Assembly: GCA_049522565.1 (NCBI GenBank)
Contig: JBEKNT010000050.1
Coordinates: forward strand, 1 to 23,421
Direction of reading: 5' to 3'
Source of the DNA: JASHVB01 sp049522565
GTDB lineage: Bacteria; Pseudomonadota; Alphaproteobacteria; Acetobacterales; Acetobacteraceae
DNA length: 23,421 bases
The notes under the pieces: model-generated
The model's database searches: none
What the model saw: the letters and a program-made list of their open reading frames with translations, nothing else
What the model was told of the DNA's origin: nothing
Shown here: positions 1 to 6,971 of the stretch, piece after piece
Numbering within the stretch: the stretch's first letter is position 1
Layout of the letters: each line of letters starts with the position of its first letter
Made by a program: the position numbers and the translations under genes

Positions 1-114
1 AGGAATGACACCGCCGATTTTCAGCTACAGGTGCTAATGCTTGGTGAACAGCGGCGCAAGCTGTCGCTCCGGCCCGCCGCAACCGCAACCGCAACCGCGG
101 CCGCGGCCCGGTAG
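1..114 (+). CDS. 3' end of an unidentified gene (5' truncated by window)
   Basis: From base 1 there is an open frame of 37 codons closed by TAG at 112-114. It reads as a plausible C-terminus (NDTADFQLQVLMLGEQRRKL) followed by an Ala/Thr-rich tail ending AAAAR. The tail is encoded by a short CCGCAA-type hexanucleotide repeat at about 77-97. The frame converges on the glutathione reductase gene, whose stop lies 28 bp downstream, which fits a genuine gene end. I do not recognise the family from so short a piece, and the possibility that this is merely an open frame in GC-rich DNA is real. Confidence 0.4.
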   Translation, partial: RNDTADFQLQVLMLGEQRRKLSLRPAATATATAAAAR

Positions 115-141
115 CGCAGCGGAACCGCGTGCCGGACCGGT

Positions 142-1509
142 CTATTCCGCGGCCTGCGCGACCCCGGCAACCCGCGTGCGCGTGCGCAGCGTCACGAATT
201 CCTCCGCTGCCGTCGGGTGGATGCCGATGGTGCGATCGAAGTCCGCCTTGGTCGCGCCCATCACCACGGCGATCGCCATGCCCTGCATGATCTCCGGCGA
301 ATCCTCGCCCAGCATGTGCACGCCCAGCACGCGCTGCGTCGCCTGCTCCACCACCAGCTTCATCATCGACCGGCGCGACCGGCCCGACAGCGTATGCCGC
401 ATCGGCGTGAACTTCGTCACGTAGACATCCACCGGCCCATGCGCCGCCGCCTGCTCTTCGGTCAGCCCGACCGAGGCGATCGGCGGCGTGGAGAACACCG
501 CCGACGGTACGTTGGCCAGCGAGATGCTGCGCGGATGCTTGCCGAACAGCGTGTCGGCGAGCGCGTGGCCCTCGGCGGTGGCAACCGGCGTCAGGTTGAC
601 GCGATCGGTCACGTCGCCCATCGCGTAGATATGCGGCTGGGTCGCGCGCAGCGACGCATCCACGATGACCGCACCCTTGTCGTTCAGGCGCACGCCGGCC
701 TTGTCGAGCCCGAGATGTTCCGTCGCCGGACGGCGGCCGGTGGCGAAGAACACCAGGTCGGCGGTCACCGTGCGGTTGTCGCCGAAGGTCAGCACCCGGC
801 GGTCGCCGTCGGCTTCCAGCTTCAGCGGCCGGCAGCCGGGATGCAGCGACACGCCCTGGGTGCCGAGCGCCTCGGCCAGGCCCTCGCGCAGGTCCTGGTC
901 GAAGCCGCGCAGCGGTAGCGGCTGGCGGTAGATCAGGTGCACCTCGGCGCCGAGTGCCTGGAAGATGCCGGCGAACTCCACCGCGATGTAGCCGGAGCCG
1001 ACGATGGCGATGCGCTCCGGCATGCGCGGAAGGAAGAACGCGTCGTCCGAGATGATGCCGAGTTCCGCGCCGGGGATCGGGACGCGTTCCGGGTGTCCCC
1101 CGGTGGCGATGACGATGCGCTCGGCGGTGACGCGCTTGCCGCCGACATCCAGCGTGTGCGGATCGAGGAACACCGCGCGCGCGTCGAAGATCGTCGCGCC
1201 GGCGGTGTCGAGCAATTTCCGGTAGATGGCGTTGAGCCGGCCGATCTCGTGGTCCTTGGCGGCGATCAGCTTGCGCCAGTCGTGCGGGCCCTTCTTGATG
1301 GTCCAGCCGAAGCCGGCCGCGTCGTCCGCCCAGGCGCCGTATTCGCCCGCCTGCACCAGCAGCTTCTTCGGCACGCAGCCGACATTGACGCAGGTGCCGC
1401 CCCAGAAGCGATCCTCGGCGATGCCGACGCGGGCGCCGTGGCCCGCGGCGATGCGAGCGCAGCGCACGCCGGCCGAGCCGCCGCCGATGACGAACAGGTC
1501 GAAGTCCAT
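142..1509 (-). CDS. gor: glutathione-disulfide reductase
   Basis: NADPH-dependent FAD flavoenzyme reducing glutathione disulfide to glutathione in the cytoplasm (class I pyridine nucleotide-disulfide oxidoreductase). The 455-residue protein opens with the FAD Rossmann motif VIGGGSAG (residues 7-14). The redox-active disulfide is in GGTCVNVGCVPKK (Cys40/Cys45), a central NAD(P)H motif GSGYIAVEFAG is present, and the C-terminal dimer region carries HPTAAEEFVTLR with the catalytic His-Glu pair. Length matches bacterial Gor (about 450-460). The ATG at 1509 is chosen because the FAD motif begins seven residues later, as in the family, and AGAAGG lies about 9 bp upstream. The frame continues open for 60 codons further upstream into the repeat region, but that sequence is not protein-like. 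Trypanothione or mycothione reductases are less likely on motif grounds. It stands alone, convergent with the partial gene at 1-114. Confidence 0.93.
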   Translation of the reverse strand: MDFDLFVIGGGSAGVRCARIAAGHGARVGIAEDRFWGGTCVNVGCVPKKLLVQAGEYGAWADDAAGFGWTIKKGPHDWRKLIAAKDHEIGRLNAIYRKLLDTAGATIFDARAVFLDPHTLDVGGKRVTAERIVIATGGHPERVPIPGAELGIISDDAFFLPRMPERIAIVGSGYIAVEFAGIFQALGAEVHLIYRQPLPLRGFDQDLREGLAEALGTQGVSLHPGCRPLKLEADGDRRVLTFGDNRTVTADLVFFATGRRPATEHLGLDKAGVRLNDKGAVIVDASLRATQPHIYAMGDVTDRVNLTPVATAEGHALADTLFGKHPRSISLANVPSAVFSTPPIASVGLTEEQAAAHGPVDVYVTKFTPMRHTLSGRSRRSMMKLVVEQATQRVLGVHMLGEDSPEIMQGMAIAVVMGATKADFDRTIGIHPTAAEEFVTLRTRTRVAGVAQAAE

Positions 1510-1600
1510 CTGTGTGCACCTTCTGTGGCAGTCTGGGCGGTACGGTTCGCCCGCCGCGGAAATTTGGGCCGGCCCCGGCGGCATAGCAACACCCGGTATG

Positions 1601-1727
1601 ATCCCTCTCCCGCGAGAGCGGGGTTGGGCCGCGAAGCGGACCAACGCGAGGTGCGTGAGCACCGAGGGTGAGGGTGCTCGGGTCGGCATGCGGCATTCTC
1701 ATCCGGCGTACCGCGGCACCCTCACCC
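1601..1727. repeat. REP-like inverted repeats in the gor upstream region
   Basis: Two stem-loops lie between gor and the tRNA. A short one is CCCGC (1609-1613) with GCGGG (1618-1622). A longer one is GGGTGAGGGTGC (1666-1677) pairing perfectly over 12 bp with GCACCCTCACCC (1716-1727). The unit beginning with CCCTCTCCCGC and containing GGGTGAGGGTG looks like dispersed extragenic palindromes found in GC-rich proteobacteria. No other copy is visible in this window, so the repeat class is inference. The rest of 1510-1855 shows no gene. Confidence 0.5.
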
Positions 1728-1855
1728 GCCGCCGCGCGGCGACCTTTCCCGCGCCGCGGGCGAGGTGTGCGACGGCTTGGTTGCGGCGGGGTGCTGCCGC
1801 GCCTATAAGGCGCCGCGCCGCCGGCCGACCCGTCTGATCGGGCGACACCATGCGC

Positions 1856-1947
<92 letters not shown>

Positions 1948-2234
1948 GTTCAGAACAGAACTGCGAACGCCGGGCGTAGCCGATTTTACGCCCGAGGCGG
2001 CGGCGAGCGTTCGGAGCAAGTCGCCCTTCGATCCCATGATGCGGACTTCCTTGTCCGCGATCGCGACACGCTGGGCCAGTGCGCGCAGGGGGTCTCGGCG
2101 ATAGCCGCCGCCGTCGATCCGGATGCGCTCGCGGGCCGTTGTTCGACCATGGCGGGCGTGACCGCCCGGTGCTCCGCGCTTTCCGCCAGTACCTGGGCGC
2201 CGTCGGCGTCGGCCCGGGCCCGATCGCGGATCGC
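1948..2234 (-). pseudogene. decayed C-terminal remnant of a serine-recombinase-family protein
   Basis: Read on the minus strand, two overlapping frames together resemble the C-terminal region of large 'recombinase family' (resolvase/invertase-type) proteins. The first piece reads ADADGAQVLAESAEHRAV then TPAMVE (about 2215-2145). After a frame change near 2140 the second continues ARERIRIDGGGYRRDPLRAL, then KEVRIMGSKGDLLRTLAAAS and a short tail ending at the tRNA CCA. The first frame is closed upstream by TAA at 2235-2237, and no N-terminal catalytic-serine domain is present. The remnant is therefore truncated and frameshifted. The family assignment rests on my recollection of this conserved C-terminal pattern. 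Its position flush against tRNA-Ser suggests the trace of an element once integrated there. Confidence 0.5.
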
Positions 2235-2282
2235 TTACGGGCTGGCGACGGTCCGGCTTCCTCGCCGCCAAGCGGTCATGGT

Positions 2283-2660
2283 TCAGCTCGCCTTCCGCGG
2301 CCAGCTCAGCGGCAGGTCGAGTTCCACCCGATCATGCGTGACCTTCGGCGTGATCCGGCCCCGTTCGCCGCGTTCCAGGCGGACCAGGCCGTAGCCGGCC
2401 ATCGTCTTCAGCGTGCGCGACAGGTTCGACTTCGCCTTGCCGGTGATCCGCGCCAGTTCGTCCAGCGAACCGGGAGCCTGTTCCACGATCACCCGCAACA
2501 GGTCACGGTTGCCCGCCGACAGCACCTTGGCGAAGGATTCCGTCGACGCGAACCACACGTTCGGCTCGTCGGGCGCGATGCGGTGCTCGCCGCGCGCCAC
2601 AGCCATCGTGCGGGCCTTCATGTCCTCGTAGCTGGCGATGCCCACTTTCAGCGTCGTCAT
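2283..2660 (-). CDS. winged-HTH DNA-binding protein, TumA-type antitoxin
   Basis: A 125-residue protein whose C-terminal half (about residues 58-105) is a MarR/ArsR-like winged helix: a helical segment NRDLLRVIVEQAPGSLDELA, a recognition-helix stretch ITGKAKSNLSRTLKTMAGYG, then a wing LVRLERGERG. The N-terminal half (IASYEDMKARTMAVARGE) is typical of the small regulators (HVO_A0114-like) found beside TumE-family toxins. The ATG at 2660 overlaps the TGA of the upstream toxin frame (ATGA), implying translational coupling. In known pairs this protein neutralises the toxin and represses the operon. Here the toxin gene carries a nonsense codon, so the antitoxin may be orphaned. Confidence is high for the DNA-binding fold and moderate for the antitoxin role. 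Confidence 0.75.
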   Translation of the reverse strand: MTTLKVGIASYEDMKARTMAVARGEHRIAPDEPNVWFASTESFAKVLSAGNRDLLRVIVEQAPGSLDELARITGKAKSNLSRTLKTMAGYGLVRLERGERGRITPKVTHDRVELDLPLSWPRKAS

Positions 2661-3007
2661 GGGATCACTCCTGTCTCGCGCAACACCACGTCCACTGTCG
2701 TCCGAAAATCGCCGAGCAGCATCGCCGCATCCCGGTAGTCGTAAGCCTTGATCGTCCGCAGCCGGTGGCGATGATCCTATGGTTCACCGCGCTTCTGCTT
2801 CGCCACCGTAGGGGCGTTGTCGAAACCGACCAGCCGCTCGCCATCCGGCCCGTGCAGCGTCAGCGAGTAATCGAGCCCGTGCGGCTTCTCCGCCGGCACC
2901 CGCGTCACCACGAACCGGACCCGATGGCCGCCCTCCGGGTCCACGACGAGCACCGGGCCGTCGAGGTCGAGCAGCACATCAAGGGTCGGGTCGCGTGGCT
3001 CGGTCAC
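2657..3007 (-). pseudogene. TumE-family toxin interrupted by an in-frame amber codon
   Basis: The reading frame starts at GTG 3007, the first start codon after an in-frame TAA. It encodes 76 residues with the family-like core LDYSLTLHGPDGERLVGFDN, then meets TAG at 2777-2779. The very next codon resumes the same frame without a shift, reading DHRHRLRTIKAYDYRDAAML and ending at TGA 2657-2659, exactly overlapping the antitoxin ATG. The complete frame would be 116 residues, the usual size for TumE toxins. Relatives usually have an aromatic residue before the conserved DH.HR motif, so a single Tyr codon to TAG change explains the break. Whether it is a dead toxin, a sequencing error or read through cannot be told from sequence. 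Confidence 0.65.
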
Positions 3008-3012
3008 GGCAT

Positions 3013-3365
3013 GGAGTTATCAGACTGAAGCAACTACGTCGAGGAAAATGGCCGCCCGGTGCGGATGGCGCTCGGATCGTCGATATCATTGGCGTTCTGG
3101 TCGAGACGGCTGGCCGCGGCAACGTGGCCGTTCGCTGAAAATATCAATCATCCCAACCACATATGCGGGCCCGATGCCGCGCGGCTTTGCGACGGGCGAC
3201 GACCCCGAATTGTGGCAGGCATACCCGGCCGAACCCGCGTTCGACGTCCTTGCGGCCGCACGCCACGGCGTTCCGGCCTTTCCCGCTTATGGGCCGTGGC
3301 AGAGCGCGCGGTTACTTCTGCCCTATCTGGACGGTCGTGGCCCGCATCCGGCTATCCGGCCGCTT
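3013..3365. other. unassigned intergenic region
   Basis: About 350 bases between the toxin start and the solute-binding protein stop. Several frames are open in pieces. On + there is an Ala/Pro-rich stretch from ATG 3175. On - there is a short stretch KPRGIGPAYVVGMIDIF at about 3145-3190. None has a credible start, ribosome site and family match together. It may hold decayed gene fragments; I see no RNA gene, palindrome or clear promoter. Confidence 0.3.
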
Positions 3366-4595
3366 CTAGCTATGCCCCTCGGTGACGCAACTCTGCAACA
3401 CTGCCTCGTCGGGTGGATTGACCTGCACGATCCTGAAAATGTCCATATCGTTCGGGCTGACGCTGAATTGGCTGTCCACGATCAGCGCCGACTGCACCGC
3501 TTGCTGGTCGCAAGCCCGGTAGTACTCGGGTCCTTTGTACAGATCGTATTTCATGCCCTGCATCGCCGCGACGAGCTTGTCCGTGGCAATGCTGCCTGTG
3601 CTTTTCGCGGCGGTGAGTACCGTCATGACTCCGGCGAACCCGAGCGCGCCATAATCGGATGGCACGCGGCCATCGTGCATCGTGCGGAAGCGGGTGTTGA
3701 ACTGTCGTGCGCTCGGTATCGTGTCCTCGAGCCGCCAGTAATACGACGTGCCGCCCAGCACGTCCTCATAGGCTTCCGGACCGAGCGCGAGGCGCTGCGT
3801 GAAGTCCATCACCGGCGCCACCAACTTGATGATGTGCTTGAGCCCCATCCAGTCCGCCTGCTGGATCGAATTGCGTTGGTCGAGGCCGAAATTGCAGAGA
3901 ATCACCACGTTCGGCTTGGCCGTCAGGAGTTGCAGCAGATAGGGGCGGAAGTCGTTGGTGCCGAGCGGATGGCGCAGGGTTGCCACGACATCAATGCCGA
4001 ACTCCTTTCCCGCGGCCTCGAAACCCGCCACCATCTCGTTGCCGAACGCGTAATCGGCGACCAGGAATGCGACCCTCCTCAGATAGTTGGAAAACACGTA
4101 ACGGCCCACCGCCTGGGTCGTCATGTGCGGGGTCAGCGCCTCGTGGAAGGTATAGGGACTCCAGTTCGGTACGGTGACGATGGCATCCGACTGGCTGATG
4201 GAATTGAACAGTACCTTCGCTTCCTTTGTCACCTGGTTGATCGCCAGTTGCACTGACGCGGAAAGCCCGCCGGTGATGAAGGCGACGTGGTCATTCGCAA
4301 TCAGGTCGCGGGTCACTTCGGTGGCTTTGGCCGGATCGAGCTCATCATCGCGGGCCACCAGCTCCGCCATCTGGCCGCCGAGTCCGCCCTGCTCGTTGAA
4401 CATGGCGACCGCGACGTGGCCGCCGCGCAGCATGTCCAGCGCCTCCTCCTCGTAAGGCCCGGTGAGCGGTATCGGGAAGCCGATACGAATCGGCGCTGCC
4501 GCCCGGACGCGCACGAATGGCGCCGCGAGCGCCCCCAGCGCGAGCCCTCCACCAAGGACCTGCCGGCGCGAAGGGAAGCGACGTATCGGGATCAT
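3366..4595 (-). CDS. ABC-type solute-binding protein, branched-chain amino acid/amide type, Tat-exported
   Basis: Periplasmic binding protein of the Peripla_BP_6 (LivJ-like) fold, 409 residues. The N-terminus RRFPSRRQVLGGGLALGALA has a twin-arginine pair followed by a hydrophobic stretch and an Ala-rich cleavage region (about residue 33), indicating Tat export. The mature part starts APIRIGFPIPLTGPYEEEA and contains GGHVAVAMFNEQGGLGG, typical of the family. ATG 4595 is preceded by AGGAGGA at ideal spacing. It lies 43 bp downstream of the cytochrome c gene on the same strand and is probably cotranscribed with it. No permease or ATPase genes are adjacent, so it either uses a transporter encoded elsewhere or serves as a sensor or ligand carrier. 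Ligand unknown; pairing with a cytochrome hints at a periplasmic oxidation pathway, but that is inference. Confidence 0.88.
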   Translation of the reverse strand: MIPIRRFPSRRQVLGGGLALGALAAPFVRVRAAAPIRIGFPIPLTGPYEEEALDMLRGGHVAVAMFNEQGGLGGQMAELVARDDELDPAKATEVTRDLIANDHVAFITGGLSASVQLAINQVTKEAKVLFNSISQSDAIVTVPNWSPYTFHEALTPHMTTQAVGRYVFSNYLRRVAFLVADYAFGNEMVAGFEAAGKEFGIDVVATLRHPLGTNDFRPYLLQLLTAKPNVVILCNFGLDQRNSIQQADWMGLKHIIKLVAPVMDFTQRLALGPEAYEDVLGGTSYYWRLEDTIPSARQFNTRFRTMHDGRVPSDYGALGFAGVMTVLTAAKSTGSIATDKLVAAMQGMKYDLYKGPEYYRACDQQAVQSALIVDSQFSVSPNDMDIFRIVQVNPPDEAVLQSCVTEGHS

Positions 4596-4638
4596 GTTGT
4601 CCTCCTGGACGGGCGCTTCTGGAAGCTCCGGCTTCCGG

Positions 4639-5031
4639 TTATTTCAGGGTCTCAAGATAGGCGATCAGATCGGCGCGCTTGGTCGGGTCCTTGAGCCCGG
4701 CGTACGGCATTTTCGTTCCGGGTATCACGACTTTTGGCGAGTCCAGGTACTTGTCCAGGACCTCGGGCGTCCAGGTGATGTTGGAGTTCTTGTTGGACAC
4801 CGAAAAGGCGTAACCCGGCACGGAACCGGTCGTGCGACCGACCACCCCGAAAAGCGTCGGGCCAATCATGTTGCGGTCGGGCTTCGGGGAATGGCAGATG
4901 CCGCACTGCGAACGGAACACCGCCTCGCCGGCCGCCGGATCGGCAGCCTGCGCTTGTTGCGGCGCAGCATTGGCCAACATCAGAAAAACTGCGCTCGCCA
5001 ACAGCGGAACGCACAAGGGACGAGCGCGCAT
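4639..5031 (-). CDS. periplasmic monoheme class I cytochrome c
   Basis: A 130-residue exported electron carrier. The N-terminus MRARPLCVPLLASAVFLMLA followed by an AQAADP cleavage region is a Sec signal peptide. The haem-binding motif CGICH follows in SQCGICHSPKPDRNMIGPTL, and the axial Met lies in GTKMPYAGLKDPTKRADLIA near the C-terminus, the pattern of the cytochrome c2 / mitochondrial-like family. The ATG at 5031 is chosen because the signal peptide starts there; upstream in-frame ATGs would add a non-signal-like extension and swallow the promoter. It is divergent from the porin-cytochrome gene, with a perfect FNR-type box between them, and precedes the solute-binding protein. A reasonable role is shuttling electrons in the periplasm, possibly to or from the outer-membrane porin-cytochrome. 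Confidence 0.9.
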   Translation of the reverse strand: MRARPLCVPLLASAVFLMLANAAPQQAQAADPAAGEAVFRSQCGICHSPKPDRNMIGPTLFGVVGRTTGSVPGYAFSVSNKNSNITWTPEVLDKYLDSPKVVIPGTKMPYAGLKDPTKRADLIAYLETLK

Positions 5032-5086
5032 GGTGGTGCTCCGTGGCAACCGTTCCCGGAGTGTGTCGCCTGGGCTTCCGATGGCA

Positions 5087-5100
5087 TTGATCCAGATCAA
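5087..5100. promoter_or_regulatory. FNR/FixK-type binding site between divergent cytochrome genes
   Basis: TTGATCCAGATCAA matches the FNR/Anr/FixK consensus TTGAT-N4-ATCAA at all ten defined positions and is an inverted repeat. Its centre is about 70 bp from the + strand ATG at 5164 and about 62 bp from the - strand ATG at 5031. One site could therefore serve either or both promoters. This suggests oxygen-responsive control of the two cytochrome genes and the downstream solute-binding protein. No FNR-family regulator gene lies in the window. Confidence 0.75.
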
Positions 5101-5163
5101 GGCGGGCGGTGAAAATCCCCCGAACAGTGCGGCGCTCATAAGCACTGGGGAAACCGGAAACCA

Positions 5164-6573
5164 ATGTTGCGCAGTCCCTCAAGCGGCCCCCGGGCCATCG
5201 GCCTCGGCACCGCGGTCCTCGTCATCGCAGCGGCCGTCCTCCTGGTGCCACAGCGCCCGGCACAAGCCGTTCCTGCATTCGCGACACAGACGGGGCTTGC
5301 TTGTACCGCCTGCCACGTCGGCGCCTTCGGGCCGCAACTGACGCCGCTCGGTCGAGCGTTCAAGATCACCGGCTATACCCAGCGCGGCGGCGAGGGACTG
5401 GCGTCCGAGATCCCGTTTTCAGCCATGGCGATGGGATCGTTCACCAATGTCGGCAAGAGCTACCCGGCCGACGCGGTGCCGCAGCACTACAACAACAACA
5501 ACAACGTATCGCTCGACCAGGTCAGCGGCTTCGTCGCCGGCGGCATCGGCAGCCACACCGGCGGATTCATCCAGTTCACCTATTCCGACTTCGATAATAC
5601 CTTCGTGCTCGACAATACCGATCTCCGCCCCTACGTGACCACCGTCCAGGCTTTCGGCAACGACCTGGTCCTGGGGATGTCGGTGAACAACAACCCGACG
5701 GTGCAGGATCCGTACAACAGCACCTTCGCCTGGGGATACCCATTTTATACCAACCAGCTCGAGATCATGCCGGGCGCCGCGACGCTGCTCAGTGGCGCGT
5801 TCGCGGGCAACGTCATCGGCGCGACGGGCTACGCATGGTACAACCAGCACCTCTATGTCGAAGCCGGCGCCTACGGGGCGCAGAGCCCGTGGCTCTCCAC
5901 CCGGCTCGGCACCGAGGGCGGGCCGGCCAGCAACAACCTCATGCCCTATGTCCGAGCCGCATACGAATGGGATTGGGACGTCAACGCGGCCTGGGTCGGC
6001 GGCACCATGCTGCACGCCAACATCAACCCGCAATTCGGCACCGGTCAGGACAGCTACACCGACTATGCGATTGACGGCGGCTATCAGTTCCTCGGCACCG
6101 GCCACAACATCGTCACCGTACAGGGCATTTTCGTGCACGAGAACGAGAACCTGACGGCCAGCGCCGCGAACTACAATGCCAGCAATGGCACCAGCCTGGG
6201 ATCGAACTACGGACTCAACACGATCAATGTCAGCGCGCAATACTGGTACGACAACACCTACGGCGTGGTCCTGAGCTGGTTCGCCGGATTCGGATCGAAC
6301 AACCCGATTTCCTACCAGACCGGTTACCAGCTCGGCGCCGACTTCGCGGGCTTCGCCAACAACTCACCCAACTATAACGGCTTCAGCATCGAGGCCGACT
6401 GGGTGCCGTTCGGCAAGGACGACTCCCTGTGGCGCCCGTGGCTCAATCTCAAGGTCGGCGCCCAGTACATGTATTATGCCGACTACAATGGCGCCAGCTC
6501 GAACTATGACGGCTACGGGCGCAACGCCTCCAACAACAACGTCTTCCTGCTCTACCTCTGGACCATCTTCTGA
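5164..6573 (+). CDS. outer-membrane porin with N-terminal monoheme cytochrome c motif (Cyc2-like porin-cytochrome)
   Basis: 469 residues. A Sec signal peptide (basic start, hydrophobic residues 12-28, cleavage near AQA at 33-35) is followed almost at once by a single haem-c site, Cys47-Thr-Ala-Cys50-His51, in QTGLACTACHVGAFG. The next segment, PQLTPLGRAFKITGYTQRGG, resembles the region after the haem in fused porin-cytochromes. The remaining 390 or so residues alternate aromatic/hydrophobic and polar residues, are rich in Asn, Tyr and Gly, lack hydrophobic helices, and end in Phe (LYLWTIF), the classic signal of a beta-barrel outer-membrane protein. Length and layout match Cyc2-type monoheme porins, some of which move electrons across the outer membrane during iron oxidation. 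Electron donor and direction here are unknown. A (AAC)5 run at 5491-5505 encodes NNNNN. The ATG has only a weak GGAAA upstream. Confidence 0.8.
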   Translation: MLRSPSSGPRAIGLGTAVLVIAAAVLLVPQRPAQAVPAFATQTGLACTACHVGAFGPQLTPLGRAFKITGYTQRGGEGLASEIPFSAMAMGSFTNVGKSYPADAVPQHYNNNNNVSLDQVSGFVAGGIGSHTGGFIQFTYSDFDNTFVLDNTDLRPYVTTVQAFGNDLVLGMSVNNNPTVQDPYNSTFAWGYPFYTNQLEIMPGAATLLSGAFAGNVIGATGYAWYNQHLYVEAGAYGAQSPWLSTRLGTEGGPASNNLMPYVRAAYEWDWDVNAAWVGGTMLHANINPQFGTGQDSYTDYAIDGGYQFLGTGHNIVTVQGIFVHENENLTASAANYNASNGTSLGSNYGLNTINVSAQYWYDNTYGVVLSWFAGFGSNNPISYQTGYQLGADFAGFANNSPNYNGFSIEADWVPFGKDDSLWRPWLNLKVGAQYMYYADYNGASSNYDGYGRNASNNNVFLLYLWTIF

Positions 6574-6805
6574 TCTGGGCAACCGTGGTCGCCGGGCGGT
6601 TCGGCTACCCGCCCGACACCGCCCTGATCCTCGGCCGTTTCGTGGCGGGCTCCAGCGCCCGCGCCAACACCCGCGCATGGGGATCATGAACGAAGCGCAG
6701 CAAGCGGCTGAGCGGAGCGTCGCCGCGAGCCGGCCTCGTCCGGCGAACTCTTTAGGGCTCGCCGCGGAATAACTGCGTCAGTTGACGTGCGGACCGTGCC
6801 CCATT
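6574..6805. other. intergenic region with a possible short gene remnant
   Basis: No convincing gene. A short + strand frame overlapping the porin stop reads GRFGYPPDTALILGRFVAGS and ends at TGA 6687-6689. The stretch looks protein-like, as if it were the tail of a decayed gene, but it has no start and I cannot name a family. The remaining bases show nothing I can assign. Confidence 0.3.
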
Positions 6806-6920
6806 CGTCATGGTCCGCGCAGGCGGACCATCCACGACTTTCCTTTATGTGAGCCGCAAAGTCGTTGATGGCGGGCCGGAGCCTGCCCCCGGGCACTTGA
6901 CCCGGGGGCTCGCCATGACG
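6806..6920. repeat. composite palindromic intergenic element (REP/BIME-like)
   Basis: Nested inverted repeats. Outer arms are CGTCATGG (6806-6813) and CCATGACG (6913-6920). A hairpin TGGTCCGC/GCGGACCA occupies 6811-6830. GACTTT (6836-6841) pairs with AAAGTC (6858-6863). A final hairpin is CCCCCGGG (6886-6893) with CCCGGGGG (6901-6908). The whole unit folds as a multi-branched structure with matched termini, as in mobile REP/MITE-like repeats of alphaproteobacteria. It lies in the convergent space after the porin gene and beyond the isochorismatase-like gene, so it could also stop transcription. Only one copy is visible in the window. Confidence 0.55.
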
Positions 6921-6971
6921 GGACGGACGATGCTGCGCCGCATGGTGATTCGTTTGTTCCTCGGCAGGCGC

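Noticed and set aside
77..97. Hexanucleotide CCGCAA repeat as a possible CRISPR or regulatory repeat
   Set aside because: Only about three copies within a probable coding tail; no spacers. No CRISPR array was seen anywhere in the window.
3048..4256. A + strand frame of 402 codons overlapping the solute-binding protein
   Set aside because: Mostly antisense to a well-supported gene; only the part before 3366 is outside it, and that part has no recognisable domain.
5419..6240. Minus-strand frame of 273 codons inside the porin-cytochrome gene
   Set aside because: Val/Gly/Ala-rich shadow of the real gene, no start context or motif.
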